The notes: a model not told the origin generated them from the sequence alone. Positions 41,588 to 51,831 are shown, numbered from the stretch's first letter. The stretch is 64,000 bases of DNA from Actinokineospora pegani (GCF_009745975.1 NZ_WHOL01000074.1:54052-118051); one strand, 5' to 3'. Translations and numbers: made by a program.

Positions 41588-43348
41588 TCAGACCTTGATC
41601 TTGCCGGAGGCCACGTCGTCGGCGTAGCCGGAGTAGGCGTAGACGTACTTGCCGTCCCGCAGGACGTACATCGGGTCGGAGACCTCGTCGGAGTAGCCCT
41701 CCTTGCGCAGGTCGACCTTGCGGGACTTGAACGTCGAGGTCTGCTCGACCTCGTTGATCACCCGGATGAACAGCGGCACCGCGTAGCCGGGCAGCCGCTT
41801 GCCCAGGTGTGTGGCCATCGCGGCGCCGTCGAAGTGCACGCCCTGGTGCAGTTTGATCGCGGCCATGCCCGCCTTGCCGTCGGTGCCGGGGACCTCGACG
41901 CCGTAGACGACGGCCTGTTCGACGCCCTCGTGTTCGCCGATCGCGCCCTCGACCTCGGTGGTGGCCACGTTCTCGCCCTTCCAGCGGAAGGTGTCGCCGA
42001 GCCGGTCGACGAACGCGACGTGCTTGAAGCCCTGGTTGCGGACCAGGTCGCCGGTGTCGAACCAGCAGTCGCCGTCCTTGAAGCCGTCGCGGACCAGCTT
42101 CCGCTCGGTGGCGTCGGCGTCGGTGTAGCCGTCGAACGGGGCGCGGCTGGTGACCTTGGTGATCAGCAGCCCGACCTCGCCGGACTTGACCTTGCGCAGC
42201 CTGCCGTCGTCGTGCCGCTTGGCCTTGCCGGTGTCGGAGTCGTAGTCGACGACCGCGTAGGGCAGCGGGCACATCCCGGCCGTGCGGTCGATGTTGAGCG
42301 CGTTGATGAAGGCCAGGTTGCACTCGGAGGCGCCGTAGAACTCCGCGATGCGCCGGATGCCGAAGCGCTCCTGGAACTCGTCCCAGATCTCCGGGCGCAG
42401 GCCGTTGCCGACCACGACGCGCACCTTGTGCTGGCGCTCCGCCTCGCGCACCGGCTGGTTGAGCAGGTAGCGGCACAGCTCGCCGATGTAGCAGAACGCC
42501 GTCGACCTGGTCCGGATCACGTCGTCCCAGAAGCGGGACGCGGAGAACGACTTGCCCAGCGCCAGCGTCGCGCCCGCGGAGAGCACCGACGACAGCGAGA
42601 CCGTGAGCGCGTTGTTGTGGTAGAGCGGCAGGCAGCAGTAGAGCGTGTCGTCGGACGAGAGCCGCACGCCCATCGCGCCGATGCCGGTCATCGACTTCAG
42701 CCAGCGGAAGTGCGACATCGCGCTGGCCTTGGGCAGGCCGGTGGTGCCCGAGGTGAAGATGTAGAACGCGGTGCTCCCGGCCATGATCCGCTCGGTGCCG
42801 CGCGGGTTTCGGTCGGTGCTCGCGCCCTCGGCCAGCGACTCCAGTTCGAGCACGTTGCGCGTCTCGACGCCCTCCAGGGCGTGCTTGTGCTCCTCGCCGA
42901 CCACCAGCACGGCGCTGTCGAGCAGCCGGACGCTGTGGTCGAGCACGTCGCCGCGCTGGTTGGTGTTGATCATCCCGGCGGCCGCGCCGAGCTTGACCGC
43001 GGCCAGCGCCGCGAGCAGCGTCTCCGGTTTGTTGCCCGCCAGGATGCCGACGGTGCGGCCGGGGTGCACGCCGTTGGCCTCCAGCACCGAGGCGTACCGG
43101 TTGACGATCTTGTTGGCCTCGCCGTAGCTGATCTCGGTGTCCTCGAACCGCAGGAACGGGCGGTTGGGGTGCTTGCCGGCGATGCGCTGGAAGATGTGGC
43201 CGATCGACTCGCGGGTCACCGGGCGCATGGTCAGCAGGCCGACCGCGCCCGCGGCCATCTTGGGCGCGTCGAACGCCATCGGCGGCAGAGCGCGCAGGAA
43301 GTCGGTGAACGAGACCCGCCGGGCCGCCTGCTGCTCCGTTGCTGCCAT
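41588..43348 (-). CDS. fadD6: Long-chain acyl-CoA synthetase, FadD6-like
   Basis: Activates fatty acids to acyl-CoA and resembles the FATP/very-long-chain group that includes mycobacterial FadD6. The 586-residue protein has the AMP-binding motif YIFTSGTTGLPKAS, the YGASECN substrate-side motif, DTGDLVRNQGFKHVAFVDRLGDTFRWKGENV, and the C-terminal Lys (STFKSRKVDL). No Shine-Dalgarno sequence is seen; instead the leader has CTGAG-ATGCTA-CTCAG at 43350-43365, a possible operator. It is upstream of the AlgX-like gene on the same strand with a 141-bp gap. Confidence 0.92.
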   Translation of the reverse strand: MAATEQQAARRVSFTDFLRALPPMAFDAPKMAAGAVGLLTMRPVTRESIGHIFQRIAGKHPNRPFLRFEDTEISYGEANKIVNRYASVLEANGVHPGRTVGILAGNKPETLLAALAAVKLGAAAGMINTNQRGDVLDHSVRLLDSAVLVVGEEHKHALEGVETRNVLELESLAEGASTDRNPRGTERIMAGSTAFYIFTSGTTGLPKASAMSHFRWLKSMTGIGAMGVRLSSDDTLYCCLPLYHNNALTVSLSSVLSAGATLALGKSFSASRFWDDVIRTRSTAFCYIGELCRYLLNQPVREAERQHKVRVVVGNGLRPEIWDEFQERFGIRRIAEFYGASECNLAFINALNIDRTAGMCPLPYAVVDYDSDTGKAKRHDDGRLRKVKSGEVGLLITKVTSRAPFDGYTDADATERKLVRDGFKDGDCWFDTGDLVRNQGFKHVAFVDRLGDTFRWKGENVATTEVEGAIGEHEGVEQAVVYGVEVPGTDGKAGMAAIKLHQGVHFDGAAMATHLGKRLPGYAVPLFIRVINEVEQTSTFKSRKVDLRKEGYSDEVSDPMYVLRDGKYVYAYSGYADDVASGKIKV

Positions 43349-43412
43349 ACTGAGATGCTACTCAGAGGTAGATAGGCAAAGCTAGGGGAACTGCGCTTGA
43401 CCAGCGGTTCTG

Positions 43413-44360
43413 TTACCTCCCGGCGAGGCTGAACCGCATCCCGGTGAGTTCCTCGCTCACGTCCCACAACCGCTTCGCCAGCTCCCGGTCCCGGGCGGCC
43501 TCCAGCGGGTAGACCAGCTTGGGGTGGCCCTTGGCCTCGCGCCTGCCGTCCGGGCCGAACATCTGGCCGGACTCCACGCCCGGGTGCGCGGCGGCGTAGA
43601 GCTGCGGCAGCGCGCCCATCGCCGCCTCCTGCGCCATGAACCTGGTGGTGACCTTCATGGCCAGCTTCACCACCCCGGTCGGGCCCGTGGACTGCAGGTT
43701 CGTGGCGGAGTAGCCCGGGTGCGCCAGCACGCTGGCCACACCGGAGCCGTTGGACTTGAGCCGCCGGTGCAGCTCGAGCGCGAACACGACGTTGGCCAGC
43801 TTGGACTGGGCGTAGAACTTCGCCCGGTCGTAGTTCTGCTGGCCGTCGAGGTCGTGGAAGTAGATCCGGCCGCGGCGGTGCAGCAGCGAGCTGACGGTGA
43901 CCACGCGCGGGCCCGTGCCCTGCTTGAGCACGTCGATCAGCATCGCCGTCAGCACGAACGGGCCCAGGTGGTTGACGCCGAACTGCAGCTCGAAGCCCTG
44001 CTTGGTCAGCTCGTGCTGCGGCATCATGACGCCCGCGTTGTTCACCAGCACGTCAGCCCGCTCGACCGACTCGGCGAAGTCGGCGACGCTGTCCAGGTCG
44101 GCCAGGTCCAGCACCCTGGTCTCCACGTCGGCCCGCGGCTGCTCCGCGGTGATCGCCTCGACCGCCGCCTCGCCCTTGGCCGCGTCGCGTGCGGTGAGGA
44201 TCACGTGCGCGCCCTTGCGGGCCAGCTCGCGGCAGGTCTCGAAGCCCAGGCCGCTGTTGCCGCCGGTCACGATGAAGGTCCGCCCGACCAGGTCGGGCAG
44301 GTCCGCGGCGGTCCACGCGCCTGGTGCGGTGGCCGGAGCGCCGTCGGGTTCACTGCTCAT
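43413..44360 (-). CDS. Short-chain dehydrogenase/reductase
   Basis: A 315-residue SDR similar to retinol-dehydrogenase/oxidoreductase types. Seen: TGGNSGLG dinucleotide site, NNAG (VLVNNAGVMMP), catalytic Ser in VSSLLH and the Tyr-Lys pair in FYAQSKLANVVFALELH, with long C-terminal substrate lobe. ATG 44360 (MSSEPDGAPATAP) is preferred over the upstream GTG-led extension to 44432. Substrate unknown. Confidence 0.9.
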   Translation of the reverse strand: MSSEPDGAPATAPGAWTAADLPDLVGRTFIVTGGNSGLGFETCRELARKGAHVILTARDAAKGEAAVEAITAEQPRADVETRVLDLADLDSVADFAESVERADVLVNNAGVMMPQHELTKQGFELQFGVNHLGPFVLTAMLIDVLKQGTGPRVVTVSSLLHRRGRIYFHDLDGQQNYDRAKFYAQSKLANVVFALELHRRLKSNGSGVASVLAHPGYSATNLQSTGPTGVVKLAMKVTTRFMAQEAAMGALPQLYAAAHPGVESGQMFGPDGRREAKGHPKLVYPLEAARDRELAKRLWDVSEELTGMRFSLAGR

Positions 44361-44459
44361 GGGCACAGCATGGCGCAAGACCCGCGCGCGCGTGGGGCGT
44401 GGACCGGGAATCACCGCGCGTCTGGTTCGCACAGGTCGCGGCGGCCTACTGTCAGCGGG

Positions 44460-45422
44460 GTGGAGTTACGTCACCTGGGCGGATCGGGACTCGTGGTGAG
44501 TGCCGTCGGCCTGGGCTGCAACAACCTGGGCAGGCCCGGCACCGCCGCCGAGTCGCTGGGCGGCTCGCGGGAGCTGGTCAGTGCCGCCCTCGACGCCGGG
44601 ATCACCCTGTTCGACGTCGCCGACGTGTACGGCGCCCCCCGCGGGCGCAGCGAGGAACTGCTGGGCCACGCCCTCGCCGGGCGCCGCGACCAGGCGGTCA
44701 TCGCCACCAAGTTCGGCCTGGACATGAACGGCGCGAACGGCCCCGACTTCGGCGCCAGGGGCTCCCGCCGCTACGTCCGCCGCGCCGCCGAGCAGTCCCT
44801 GCGCCGCCTCGGCACCGACTGGATCGACCTCTACCAGCTCCACCGCCCCGACCCCGGCACCCCGCTGGCGGAAACCCTCGGCGCCCTCGACGACCTGGTC
44901 CGCGACGGCCTGGTCCGCTACACCGGCGTCTGCAACCTCCCCGCCTGGCAACTGGCCGACGCGGTCTGGACCGCCCGCACCGACCGCAAGGACCGGCCGG
45001 TCGCCGCCCAGCACCACTACTCGCTGCTCGAACGCGAGGTCGAACGCGAGACCATCCCCGCCGCCACCAACTTCAACGTCAGCGTCCTGCCCTACTTCCC
45101 CCTGGCCAACGGCCTCCTGACCGGCAAGTACTCCCAGGGCGGCGCCGCCCCGGCGGGCAGCCGCCTCGCCTCCCGCCCCCGCCTGCTGGCCGACGCCCCC
45201 TGGGCGCGCATCGAGCAACTCCGGGTCTTCGCCGACGAGCGGGACATCTCCATGGCCACCCTCTCCATCGGCTGGCTCACTTCCCGCCCGGCCGTGGGCT
45301 CGGTCATCGCGGGCGCCACCACGCCCGACCAGGTCGAGGAGAACGCCGGAGCCGCCGCCTGGCACCCGACGCCGGAGGACCTGGCCGTGATCGATGACAT
45401 CTGCCCACCCGGCCGCCGCTAG
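44460..45422 (+). CDS. Aldo/keto reductase
   Basis: NADPH-dependent reductase with a TIM-barrel fold, 320 residues. The tetrad is present: Asp and Tyr in FDVADVYG, Lys in VIATKFG and His in DLYQLHRPD. The C-terminal cofactor motif is GSVIAGATTPDQVEENA. Start GTG 44460 (VELRHLGGSGLVVSAVGLG) fits the family N-terminus; longer frames overlap the SDR gene. Substrate class cannot be read from sequence. Confidence 0.9.
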   Translation: MELRHLGGSGLVVSAVGLGCNNLGRPGTAAESLGGSRELVSAALDAGITLFDVADVYGAPRGRSEELLGHALAGRRDQAVIATKFGLDMNGANGPDFGARGSRRYVRRAAEQSLRRLGTDWIDLYQLHRPDPGTPLAETLGALDDLVRDGLVRYTGVCNLPAWQLADAVWTARTDRKDRPVAAQHHYSLLEREVERETIPAATNFNVSVLPYFPLANGLLTGKYSQGGAAPAGSRLASRPRLLADAPWARIEQLRVFADERDISMATLSIGWLTSRPAVGSVIAGATTPDQVEENAGAAAWHPTPEDLAVIDDICPPGRR

Positions 45423-45433
45423 GTCCAGTCGCC

Positions 45434-47191
45434 TCAGTTGGTGAGCGTGTTCGAGGGGTGTTTGCCGATGTACCCGACGAACACCTTCCCCGTACCGCGG
45501 ACGTCGTTGTGGAAGTACAGCCTGGGGCTGATCGTGCGGAACTTGGCGAGCTTGAAATGCGCCTCCATGAAGATCACGCCACCGGCGCAGACGTCTGTCG
45601 GCACCGGGAAGGTGCGCTCTCCCCGGAACTTGTCGTTCGAGCGCGTCTGCTTGCTCTCGTGGTCGGCGTACTTGGTCACCGGCCAGCTATGCCCACCTGG
45701 GGGAATGTTCTCGAGGTACGCGCGGACGTTGCCCTCGAAGGCGCCTGTGGCGATTGCGGTGGCGTACTCGTTGAGGACGTTCATCGCGTCCCACGCCTTA
45801 CCCGCCCACGCCCCCGTCTCGTCGTGCCGGGACAGCTCCTGCAGCGTGTCCGGGTTCCCGGTGAAATCGACGCAGGCCAGATCGTCGAGGTGCGGGATCA
45901 GCTCCAGCAGGTCGCTCGGTCGGAACTCGGTGGTGTCATGGTCGTCGGGCCCCACCTGGCCCGCGGGCCAGTTGATGCTGAGCAGTTTGCGCAGCCTGCG
46001 GACCTCTGCCTCTGCGGCGGCTCGTCCCTCCTCGGCGTCGAGGTAGTCGAGTTGGGTGTCCAGGAGTTGCTCACGCAGTTCGGCGTTGCCGCTCGTGAGC
46101 GAGCCGACCTCATCCTCGTAACCGGCGAGCCGTGCGCTCAGTGCGGCGCGATTCGCCTGCGCGCCTCGTCCCAGGTCGGCAAGCTGGCCGAGTTCGAGCA
46201 CCCGGCTCGCTGTCGGCTCACCGCCACCGAGCACCTCGGACAGCGCCGCCAGCACGGGGTCGACGATGACCGGGGGGACGGTGGCGATCTCGACCTCGAC
46301 GCGCTCCGCCGGACGGCTGACCGGTTCCAGCAGATCGAGGTTGATCTGGTGGTCGAAGACCCGGTCGATCCTCGACGCGACGGACGGCAGCGGGGTGTCG
46401 AGCGCGGACCGGCGTGCGCGCTGGCCGAGCATCCGGGTGATGCGGCGCACCGGGTCGTTGATGATGCGGTCCCGACCGAGCACCTTGTGCCTGCGCCCGT
46501 CTTCCGGGTCGTCCGGGACGACGCCGGGCTGAAATGTGCGCAACGTCCACGGGTCGACCCGGTGCGTGGGCCCGATCGCGTTGTTGAAGACATCGGTCGC
46601 GGTCGGGTCGAGTACGTAGCAAGCAGCCAGGCCCACGCTCTGCGCGACCGCTCCCCGCACCCACGCCAACCACTGGTCGAATGGCAAGTTCGCGTCCGAG
46701 CCCGCGACAAACAACAGCCCGCGCCTGGTCTCGCTGCACACCGATTCGACCAACTCGCGGACGTCCTCGCGGCGCGAGATCGGTTCGGCCGCGCCTTGTC
46801 GGACACCATCGGACTTGGCGTCGAAGACTTCGAGCAGCATCGACGCCAGCCCGGGCGCCTTCGCCACGATGTCGTCCGGACCGTCGAGGTCGAGCCACAA
46901 CCAGGGTTTGCGCTTGTCGTTCCCCGGGATGTCGATGGTGAGCCGGGTGGTCCACCGGCCCTTGTTGTTGTCCTCGGCAATGATCGCTCGCCATGATCGC
47001 GACCCGTCGGGCCGTTGCGAGACGGCCAACGACCCGGTCGCTCTGGCTCCGAGGTCGACCGTCCGTCCGAGCCGCAGCGCGTCCGCAGCCAACCGCTTGC
47101 GCCGCAGCCACGAGTGCAGTTGCTCCTCGGCTTTCTTCTCTACCATCCCGCGGTCGTCACTGACCTCGGCGAACAGCCGGTACTGGAGCAA
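45434..47191 (-). CDS. Unrecognised large protein with coiled coil and conserved C-terminal domain
   Basis: About 585 residues; I do not recognise its function. Order: an N-terminal basic helical segment (WLRRKRLAADALRLG), a beta-rich domain (WRAIIAEDNNKGRWTTRL, WLWLDLDGPDDI), a region with LLFVAGSDANLPFDQW and CYVLDPTATDVFNNAIG, a helical coiled-coil stretch (AALSARLAGYEDEVGSL to AEAEVRRLRKLL), and a C-terminal module HSWPVTKYADHESKQTRSN...RTFPVPTDV...RLYFHNDVRGTGKVFVGYIG, a layout I associate with families spread through actinobacteria. TTG 47191 has GGAGG four bases upstream; ATG 47146 is an alternative. GC looks lower than in neighbours. Confidence 0.75.
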   Translation of the reverse strand: MLQYRLFAEVSDDRGMVEKKAEEQLHSWLRRKRLAADALRLGRTVDLGARATGSLAVSQRPDGSRSWRAIIAEDNNKGRWTTRLTIDIPGNDKRKPWLWLDLDGPDDIVAKAPGLASMLLEVFDAKSDGVRQGAAEPISRREDVRELVESVCSETRRGLLFVAGSDANLPFDQWLAWVRGAVAQSVGLAACYVLDPTATDVFNNAIGPTHRVDPWTLRTFQPGVVPDDPEDGRRHKVLGRDRIINDPVRRITRMLGQRARRSALDTPLPSVASRIDRVFDHQINLDLLEPVSRPAERVEVEIATVPPVIVDPVLAALSEVLGGGEPTASRVLELGQLADLGRGAQANRAALSARLAGYEDEVGSLTSGNAELREQLLDTQLDYLDAEEGRAAAEAEVRRLRKLLSINWPAGQVGPDDHDTTEFRPSDLLELIPHLDDLACVDFTGNPDTLQELSRHDETGAWAGKAWDAMNVLNEYATAIATGAFEGNVRAYLENIPPGGHSWPVTKYADHESKQTRSNDKFRGERTFPVPTDVCAGGVIFMEAHFKLAKFRTISPRLYFHNDVRGTGKVFVGYIGKHPSNTLTN

Positions 47192-47427
47192 GAGGCCTCC
47201 ATGCGCTACCTGGTGGGGACAGGAACAAGCCGGTCGAGGATAGTTCGGACTAGGTGTCACCCGATCGCATGATCGTGCTGGCGCGTCGCGCTGTTGGTTG
47301 CCCAGTCCGGGCGCGGTGCGCGTTCTGAGTCAAGTCGCTAGTCGAGTGGCCCACACCGCCATCGCCTGTCGCTGAACAACCGTTAACCTGCTCCTGCCAG
47401 TTGGACGTGCGAGAGAGGACACCAGGG

Positions 47428-48186
47428 ATGCAGGTCAACGGGGTCGCGGCGATCGTCACCGGTGGGGCCTCCGGGCTCGGTGGGGCCACTGCGGCGGCGC
47501 TGGCGGCGAAGGGGGCGTCGGTCTACGCCTTCGATCTGCCGTCGGCCATCGAGGGTGCGCCGAAGGTGGAGGGGGTCACCTACGTCGCCACGGACGTGAC
47601 CGATCCGGAGCAGGTCCAGGTCGCGGTGGACGAGGCGGCCGGGTCGGCCAGCCCGCTGCGCGTGGTGGTGAACTGCGCGGGGATCGGGCCGTCGGCGCGC
47701 ATCCTGTCCAGGAAGGGGCCGCACGACCTGGCGCTCTACCGCAAGGTCGTCGAGGTCAACCTGATCGGCTCGTTCAACGTCCTCACGCTGGCCGCCGAGG
47801 CGATCGCCAAGACCGAGGCGCTGGAGCACGGCGCGCGCGGGGTCGTCATCAACACCGCGTCCGTCGCCGCCTTCGACGGCCAGGTCGGCCAGGTCGCCTA
47901 CGCCTCATCCAAGGGCGGCATCGTCGGCCTCACCCTCCCCGCCGCCCGCGACCTGGCGAGCCACGGCATCCGGGTCCTGACCATCGCCCCCGGCATCATC
48001 GACACCCCGATGCTGGCCACCGTCAGCGACGAGTTCCGCGCCGCGCTGGCCGAGGGCATCCCGTTCCCGAAGCGCCTGGGGCGCCCGGACGAGTACGCCG
48101 CGCTGGCGCTCTCGCTGATCGACCAGGACTACCTGAACGGCGAGGTCGTCCGCCTCGACGGCTCGCTGCGCATGGCCCCGCGCTAG
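47428..48186 (+). CDS. SDR, 3-hydroxyacyl-CoA dehydrogenase (HSD17B10)-like
   Basis: A 252-residue short-chain dehydrogenase resembling type II 3-hydroxyacyl-CoA dehydrogenases of beta-oxidation. Seen: [10 protein letters not shown] site, NCAG, catalytic Ser in [18 protein letters not shown] pair, and a C-terminal [13 protein letters not shown] 47428 has GAGAGAGGA eight bases upstream; a frame start at 47401 is unlikely. Ends before a strong terminator. Confidence 0.9.
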   Translation: MQVNGVAAIVTGGASGLGGATAAALAAKGASVYAFDLPSAIEGAPKVEGVTYVATDVTDPEQVQVAVDEAAGSASPLRVVVNCAGIGPSARILSRKGPHDLALYRKVVEVNLIGSFNVLTLAAEAIAKTEALEHGARGVVINTASVAAFDGQVGQVAYASSKGGIVGLTLPAARDLASHGIRVLTIAPGIIDTPMLATVSDEFRAALAEGIPFPKRLGRPDEYAALALSLIDQDYLNGEVVRLDGSLRMAPR

Positions 48187-48192
48187 ACCGCG

Positions 48193-48235
48193 CACGGCGG
48201 AGGGGCCGCCCGTCAGGGCAGGCCCCTCCGCCGTG
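48193..48235. terminator. Bidirectional terminator
   Basis: Fifteen-base arms 48193-48207 (CACGGCGGAGGGGCC) and 48221-48235 pair perfectly. It separates the SDR gene from the convergent metallo-beta-lactamase gene. Confidence 0.88.
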
Positions 48236-48238
48236 TGG

Positions 48239-48862
48239 TCAGTGCCCCCGGTCGATCCACTCCTGGCGGTGCGGGGCCTCGCCGCCCACCGTCGTCGAGT
48301 CGCCGTGGCCGGTGCGGACCTCGGTGTCCGCCGGCAGGGTGAGGATCTTGTCGGTGATCGAGTCGATGATCGTCGGGAAGTCGCTGAACGACCGGCCCGT
48401 CGCCCCCGGTCCGCCCTGGAAGAGGGTGTCGCCGGAGAACAGCGTGCGCAGCTCCGGCGCGTGCAGGCAGACCGCGCCCGGCGCGTGGCCCGGGGTGTGC
48501 ACCACCGTCAGCTCCGTGCCCGCGACGGCGAACCGCTGCCCGTCGGCCAGCGGCCGGTACTCGTTGGCCGGGTAGACCCGTCGCCACAGCTCGTCGTCGG
48601 CCGGGTGCAGGTGGATCGGCGCGTCCGCCGCCTGCGACAGTTGCAGCGCCGCGTTGATGTGGTCGTCATGGGCGTGCGTGCACACGATCCCCACCAGGTT
48701 CCGGTCGCCGACGGCCCGCAGGATGGCGTTCGCGTCGTGCGCGGCGTCGATGACCAGGACCTCGGAGTCGTCGCCGACCAGCCAGACGTTGTTGTCCACG
48801 TCCCAGGTGCCGCCGTCGAGGCTGAACGTGCCGGAGGTGACGACCTTGTCGATGCCGGTCAC
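48239..48862 (-). CDS. MBL-fold hydrolase next to mycothiol-dependent formaldehyde dehydrogenase
   Basis: A 207-residue metallo-beta-lactamase-fold hydrolase with THAHDDH, a metal ligand in [17 protein letters not shown] and TGHGDST. In actinobacteria such a gene accompanies mscR; it probably hydrolyses S-formylmycothiol to formate and mycothiol (inference). ATG 48862 overlaps the mscR stop by four bases (ATGA), so the two are coupled. A terminator follows. Confidence 0.87.
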   Translation of the reverse strand: MTGIDKVVTSGTFSLDGGTWDVDNNVWLVGDDSEVLVIDAAHDANAILRAVGDRNLVGIVCTHAHDDHINAALQLSQAADAPIHLHPADDELWRRVYPANEYRPLADGQRFAVAGTELTVVHTPGHAPGAVCLHAPELRTLFSGDTLFQGGPGATGRSFSDFPTIIDSITDKILTLPADTEVRTGHGDSTTVGGEAPHRQEWIDRGH

Positions 48863-49944
48863 AGGACCACCACCGAGCGCAGCACGTCCCCGTGGTGCAT
48901 CTTCGCGAACGCCTGCTCGACCTGGTCCAGCGTGATCGTCTCCGTGACGAACGCGTCGAGGTCGAGCTTGCCCTGCTGGTACAGGTCGACCAGGTACGGG
49001 AAGTCGCGCGAGGGCAGGCAGTCGCCGTACCAGCTCGACTTGAGCGAGCCGCCGCGCGAGAACAGGTCGATCAGCGGCATCTCGATCCGCATGTCCGGCG
49101 TCGGCACGCCCACCAGCACGACCGTGCCCGCGTGGTCGCGGCCGTAGAACGCCGACTTCCAGGTCTCCGGGCGGCCGACGGCGTCGATCGCCACGTCGGC
49201 GCCGAACCCGTCAGTGAGGTCGTAGATCGCCTCGACGGGGTCGGTGTTCTTCGAGTTGATCGTGTGCGTGGCGCCGAACCCCTTGGCCCACTCCAGCTTC
49301 CGGTCGTCGACGTCCACGGCGATGATCTTCGTCGCGCCCGCGATGCGCGCGCCCGCGATCGCCGCGTCGCCGACGCCGCCGCAGCCGAACACGGCCACCG
49401 AGTCGCCCCGGCCGACCCCGCCGGTGTTGACCGCGGCGCCGATGCCCGCCATGACCCCGCACCCGAGCAGCCCCACGGCCGCGGGCGAGGCGGCCGGGTC
49501 GACCTTGGTGCATTGTCCACTATGGACAAGCGTTTTCTCTGCGAACGCCCCGATCCCCAGCGCGGGCGACAGCGGCGTGCCGTCCTCCAGCGTCATCGGC
49601 TGGGCGGCGTTGTGGGTGTTGAAGCAGTACCACGGCTTGCCCTTGAGGCAGGCCCGGCAGGACCCGCACACGGCCCGCCAGTTGAGGACCACGAAGTCGC
49701 CCGGCTCGACGTCGGTGACGCCCGCGCCGACCGACTCGACCACGCCCGCGGCCTCGTGGCCGAGCAGGAACGGGTACTCGTCGTTGATCCCGCCCTCGCG
49801 GTAGTGCAGGTCGGTGTGGCAGACGCCGCACGTCTGCACCCGCACGACCGCCTCCCCGGGCCCGGGGTCCGGCACCACGATCGTCTCGACCGTGACCGGC
49901 GCGCCCTTCGCCCGCGCGACGACGCCCTTGACCTGCTGTGCCAT
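48859..49944 (-). CDS. mscR: S-(hydroxymethyl)mycothiol dehydrogenase (formaldehyde detoxification)
   Basis: Oxidises the formaldehyde-mycothiol adduct, and can reduce S-nitrosomycothiol. The 361-residue zinc alcohol dehydrogenase has catalytic zinc ligands in CGVCHTD and GHEAAG, structural zinc cluster [15 protein letters not shown], and the Rossmann motif [14 protein letters not shown] 49944 has GAGGAG seven bases upstream. An AT-rich 17-bp patch (49513-49529) sits in the coding region. Partner hydrolase follows. Confidence 0.94.
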   Translation of the reverse strand: MAQQVKGVVARAKGAPVTVETIVVPDPGPGEAVVRVQTCGVCHTDLHYREGGINDEYPFLLGHEAAGVVESVGAGVTDVEPGDFVVLNWRAVCGSCRACLKGKPWYCFNTHNAAQPMTLEDGTPLSPALGIGAFAEKTLVHSGQCTKVDPAASPAAVGLLGCGVMAGIGAAVNTGGVGRGDSVAVFGCGGVGDAAIAGARIAGATKIIAVDVDDRKLEWAKGFGATHTINSKNTDPVEAIYDLTDGFGADVAIDAVGRPETWKSAFYGRDHAGTVVLVGVPTPDMRIEMPLIDLFSRGGSLKSSWYGDCLPSRDFPYLVDLYQQGKLDLDAFVTETITLDQVEQAFAKMHHGDVLRSVVVL

Positions 49945-50027
49945 GCGCACGCTCCTCATCGAATCCCTGCTTGTGCCCCCAACCGTAGGCGAGGTCACAT
50001 GCGCGCGCACGCATTCATCCACAGAGT

Positions 50028-51662
50028 TCAGATGTCGCCCACGAACGGGATCCCGGCCACCTCGTCCGACGACATCCACGCGCGCAGCACGGCCGTGGCC
50101 CGCACGTCGTCCTCGTTGTACTCGAGCAGCCGCACGCGCTGCGCCAGGTCGGGCTCGCCGCCGTCCAGCCCGACCGCGTCGCGGTACCAGCGCATGGAGT
50201 TCTCCCCGCCCGCCTCCGGGTCGCGCCACTGGAAACCGGCGACCGGCGCGATCGTCTTGAGCCCCTTGCCATGCGAGCACAGGAAGTGGTCGCGGACGCT
50301 GCCGAACAGGTCGAACCACTCGTCGGAGGCGATGAACTGCTGCACCTGCCGCCTGGTCGGGATGCCGGGGCGGCCGGTGAAGCGCCGCGCCGAGGCCAGC
50401 AGCCACCGGTTCTCGGCCAGCTCGTTGTAGCAGTAGGCGCGGAAGCTGAGCCCGCGCTCGGCCGCCGCCGCGCGCACCGCGCCCAGCCACGACCAGAACT
50501 CGGCGAACGAGCGCGCCTCGTCGTCGGTGGGCAGCGGGTCCCAGCTCACGAACGCCCGGTACCCCTGCGCGATCCCGGTGTCGGCACCGCTGAGCAGCGT
50601 CCCCCACAGGTAGGCCCCGGCGTCGCCGAAGCTCTCCATGTCGACGTCGAGCTCCACGTCCGCGCGCGGCACCGACACCTCGCGGTGGCGCCGGACCAGG
50701 GTCAGGTCGGCCAGCCACGCCTTGGCCAGCCCGACCGCGTCGCCCAGCGGCATGCCCACCAGCGGCGGGTTGTCCCGGTCCTCGGGGTCGATGCCCGCCA
50801 GCGCGTCGACGGTCTCCACGCCCGCGGTGCGCAGCAGCGCGGCGTCCTCCCCGCGCACCACCAGGCTGACGTCGCGCTCGGCGACCAACTGCGCGTCGCA
50901 CACCGGCCACCAAGGGCAGCTCTTGCACTCGACGATCCGCGACGGCCGGGCCAGCGGCTCGCCGCCGGTCGCGGCGGCCTGCGCCACGGCCACCCGGTCG
51001 GCGAAGCGCGTCTCGTACTCGGCCAGCGCCGTGCGCGACCCCGGCCAGGTCGGGGCGGTCAGGTCGTGCCAGACGACGGTGTCGCCGTCGAGGCCGATCA
51101 CCCCGGCGTGCCCGGTGCGCTCGTCGGCGTACCCGGCGGCGCGCAGCAGCGCCCGGGTGTGGGCCAGGCGCAGTTGGTCGCGCGGCTGCGGGCGGACCTT
51201 GCGCGCCGGGTCGTTGGCCCCGCCGACGTCGGTGACGCCGAACAGCGGGCTCGTCCGCGCGCCCTGGCCGGGGTCGTGCACCTTGTGCCGGACGACCAGC
51301 ACCGGCACGTACCCGCCCCGGGTGCGCACCAGCAGGTCGATCGCGCCGCGGCGGCCGTGCTCGGTGTCGCGCGGGAGCTGCGCGCCCCAGATCAGCGGCC
51401 TGCCCTCGGCCAGCGCCGCGACCGTGGCCGCCTCCCGCTCGCCGGACCGGCCGGGCGGGACCTCGGTCCAGTCGGCGCCGAAGTGCGCGGACAACCGGTC
51501 GGCGACCGCCCTGCGGTGCGCGGCCGCGTCGGCCTTGCGCAGCTCAGCGGTGGGATCGGGGGCGCCGCGCTCGGTGTCGCGCATCCCGGGGTCGTGCTCC
51601 AGGTGCACGCGGCGCCTGCACCGGCTCACCACGCCAGCGTCCAGCAGCACCGTCGTCGTCAC
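50028..51662 (-). CDS. TM0106-type RecB-like nuclease with Fe-S cluster and RNase H-like domain
   Basis: A 544-residue predicted nuclease of the TM0106/RecB-like family. The N-terminal part is Cas4/AddB-like: Cys in [13 protein letters not shown] and [10 protein letters not shown] form the set of four expected for a 4Fe-4S cluster, and the metal Asp is in GAIDLLVR. The acidic-x-Lys nuclease signature is not clear: VVRHKV lacks a Glu before its Lys. The C-terminal 250 residues resemble an RNase H fold exonuclease ([23 protein letters not shown]). Start is uncertain (GTG 51662 or ATG 51689). Substrate unknown. Confidence 0.85.
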   Translation of the reverse strand: MTTTVLLDAGVVSRCRRRVHLEHDPGMRDTERGAPDPTAELRKADAAAHRRAVADRLSAHFGADWTEVPPGRSGEREAATVAALAEGRPLIWGAQLPRDTEHGRRGAIDLLVRTRGGYVPVLVVRHKVHDPGQGARTSPLFGVTDVGGANDPARKVRPQPRDQLRLAHTRALLRAAGYADERTGHAGVIGLDGDTVVWHDLTAPTWPGSRTALAEYETRFADRVAVAQAAATGGEPLARPSRIVECKSCPWWPVCDAQLVAERDVSLVVRGEDAALLRTAGVETVDALAGIDPEDRDNPPLVGMPLGDAVGLAKAWLADLTLVRRHREVSVPRADVELDVDMESFGDAGAYLWGTLLSGADTGIAQGYRAFVSWDPLPTDDEARSFAEFWSWLGAVRAAAAERGLSFRAYCYNELAENRWLLASARRFTGRPGIPTRRQVQQFIASDEWFDLFGSVRDHFLCSHGKGLKTIAPVAGFQWRDPEAGGENSMRWYRDAVGLDGGEPDLAQRVRLLEYNEDDVRATAVLRAWMSSDEVAGIPFVGDI

Positions 51663-51831
51663 ACCGGCCAGCTTAGTTACCTGCCGCATGTAGTTTCCCG
51701 CGCACCGGTCACGCAGCGCAGTTCGCCCGCACTCTGCGCTCAACTGGGTCCTCATGGGGCAGGTCCGCGTGCTGCGCCGAACGGCCGGCGCTAGGTTCAC
51801 AGCCAACACCGACAGGTCGGGGAGGCACTAC

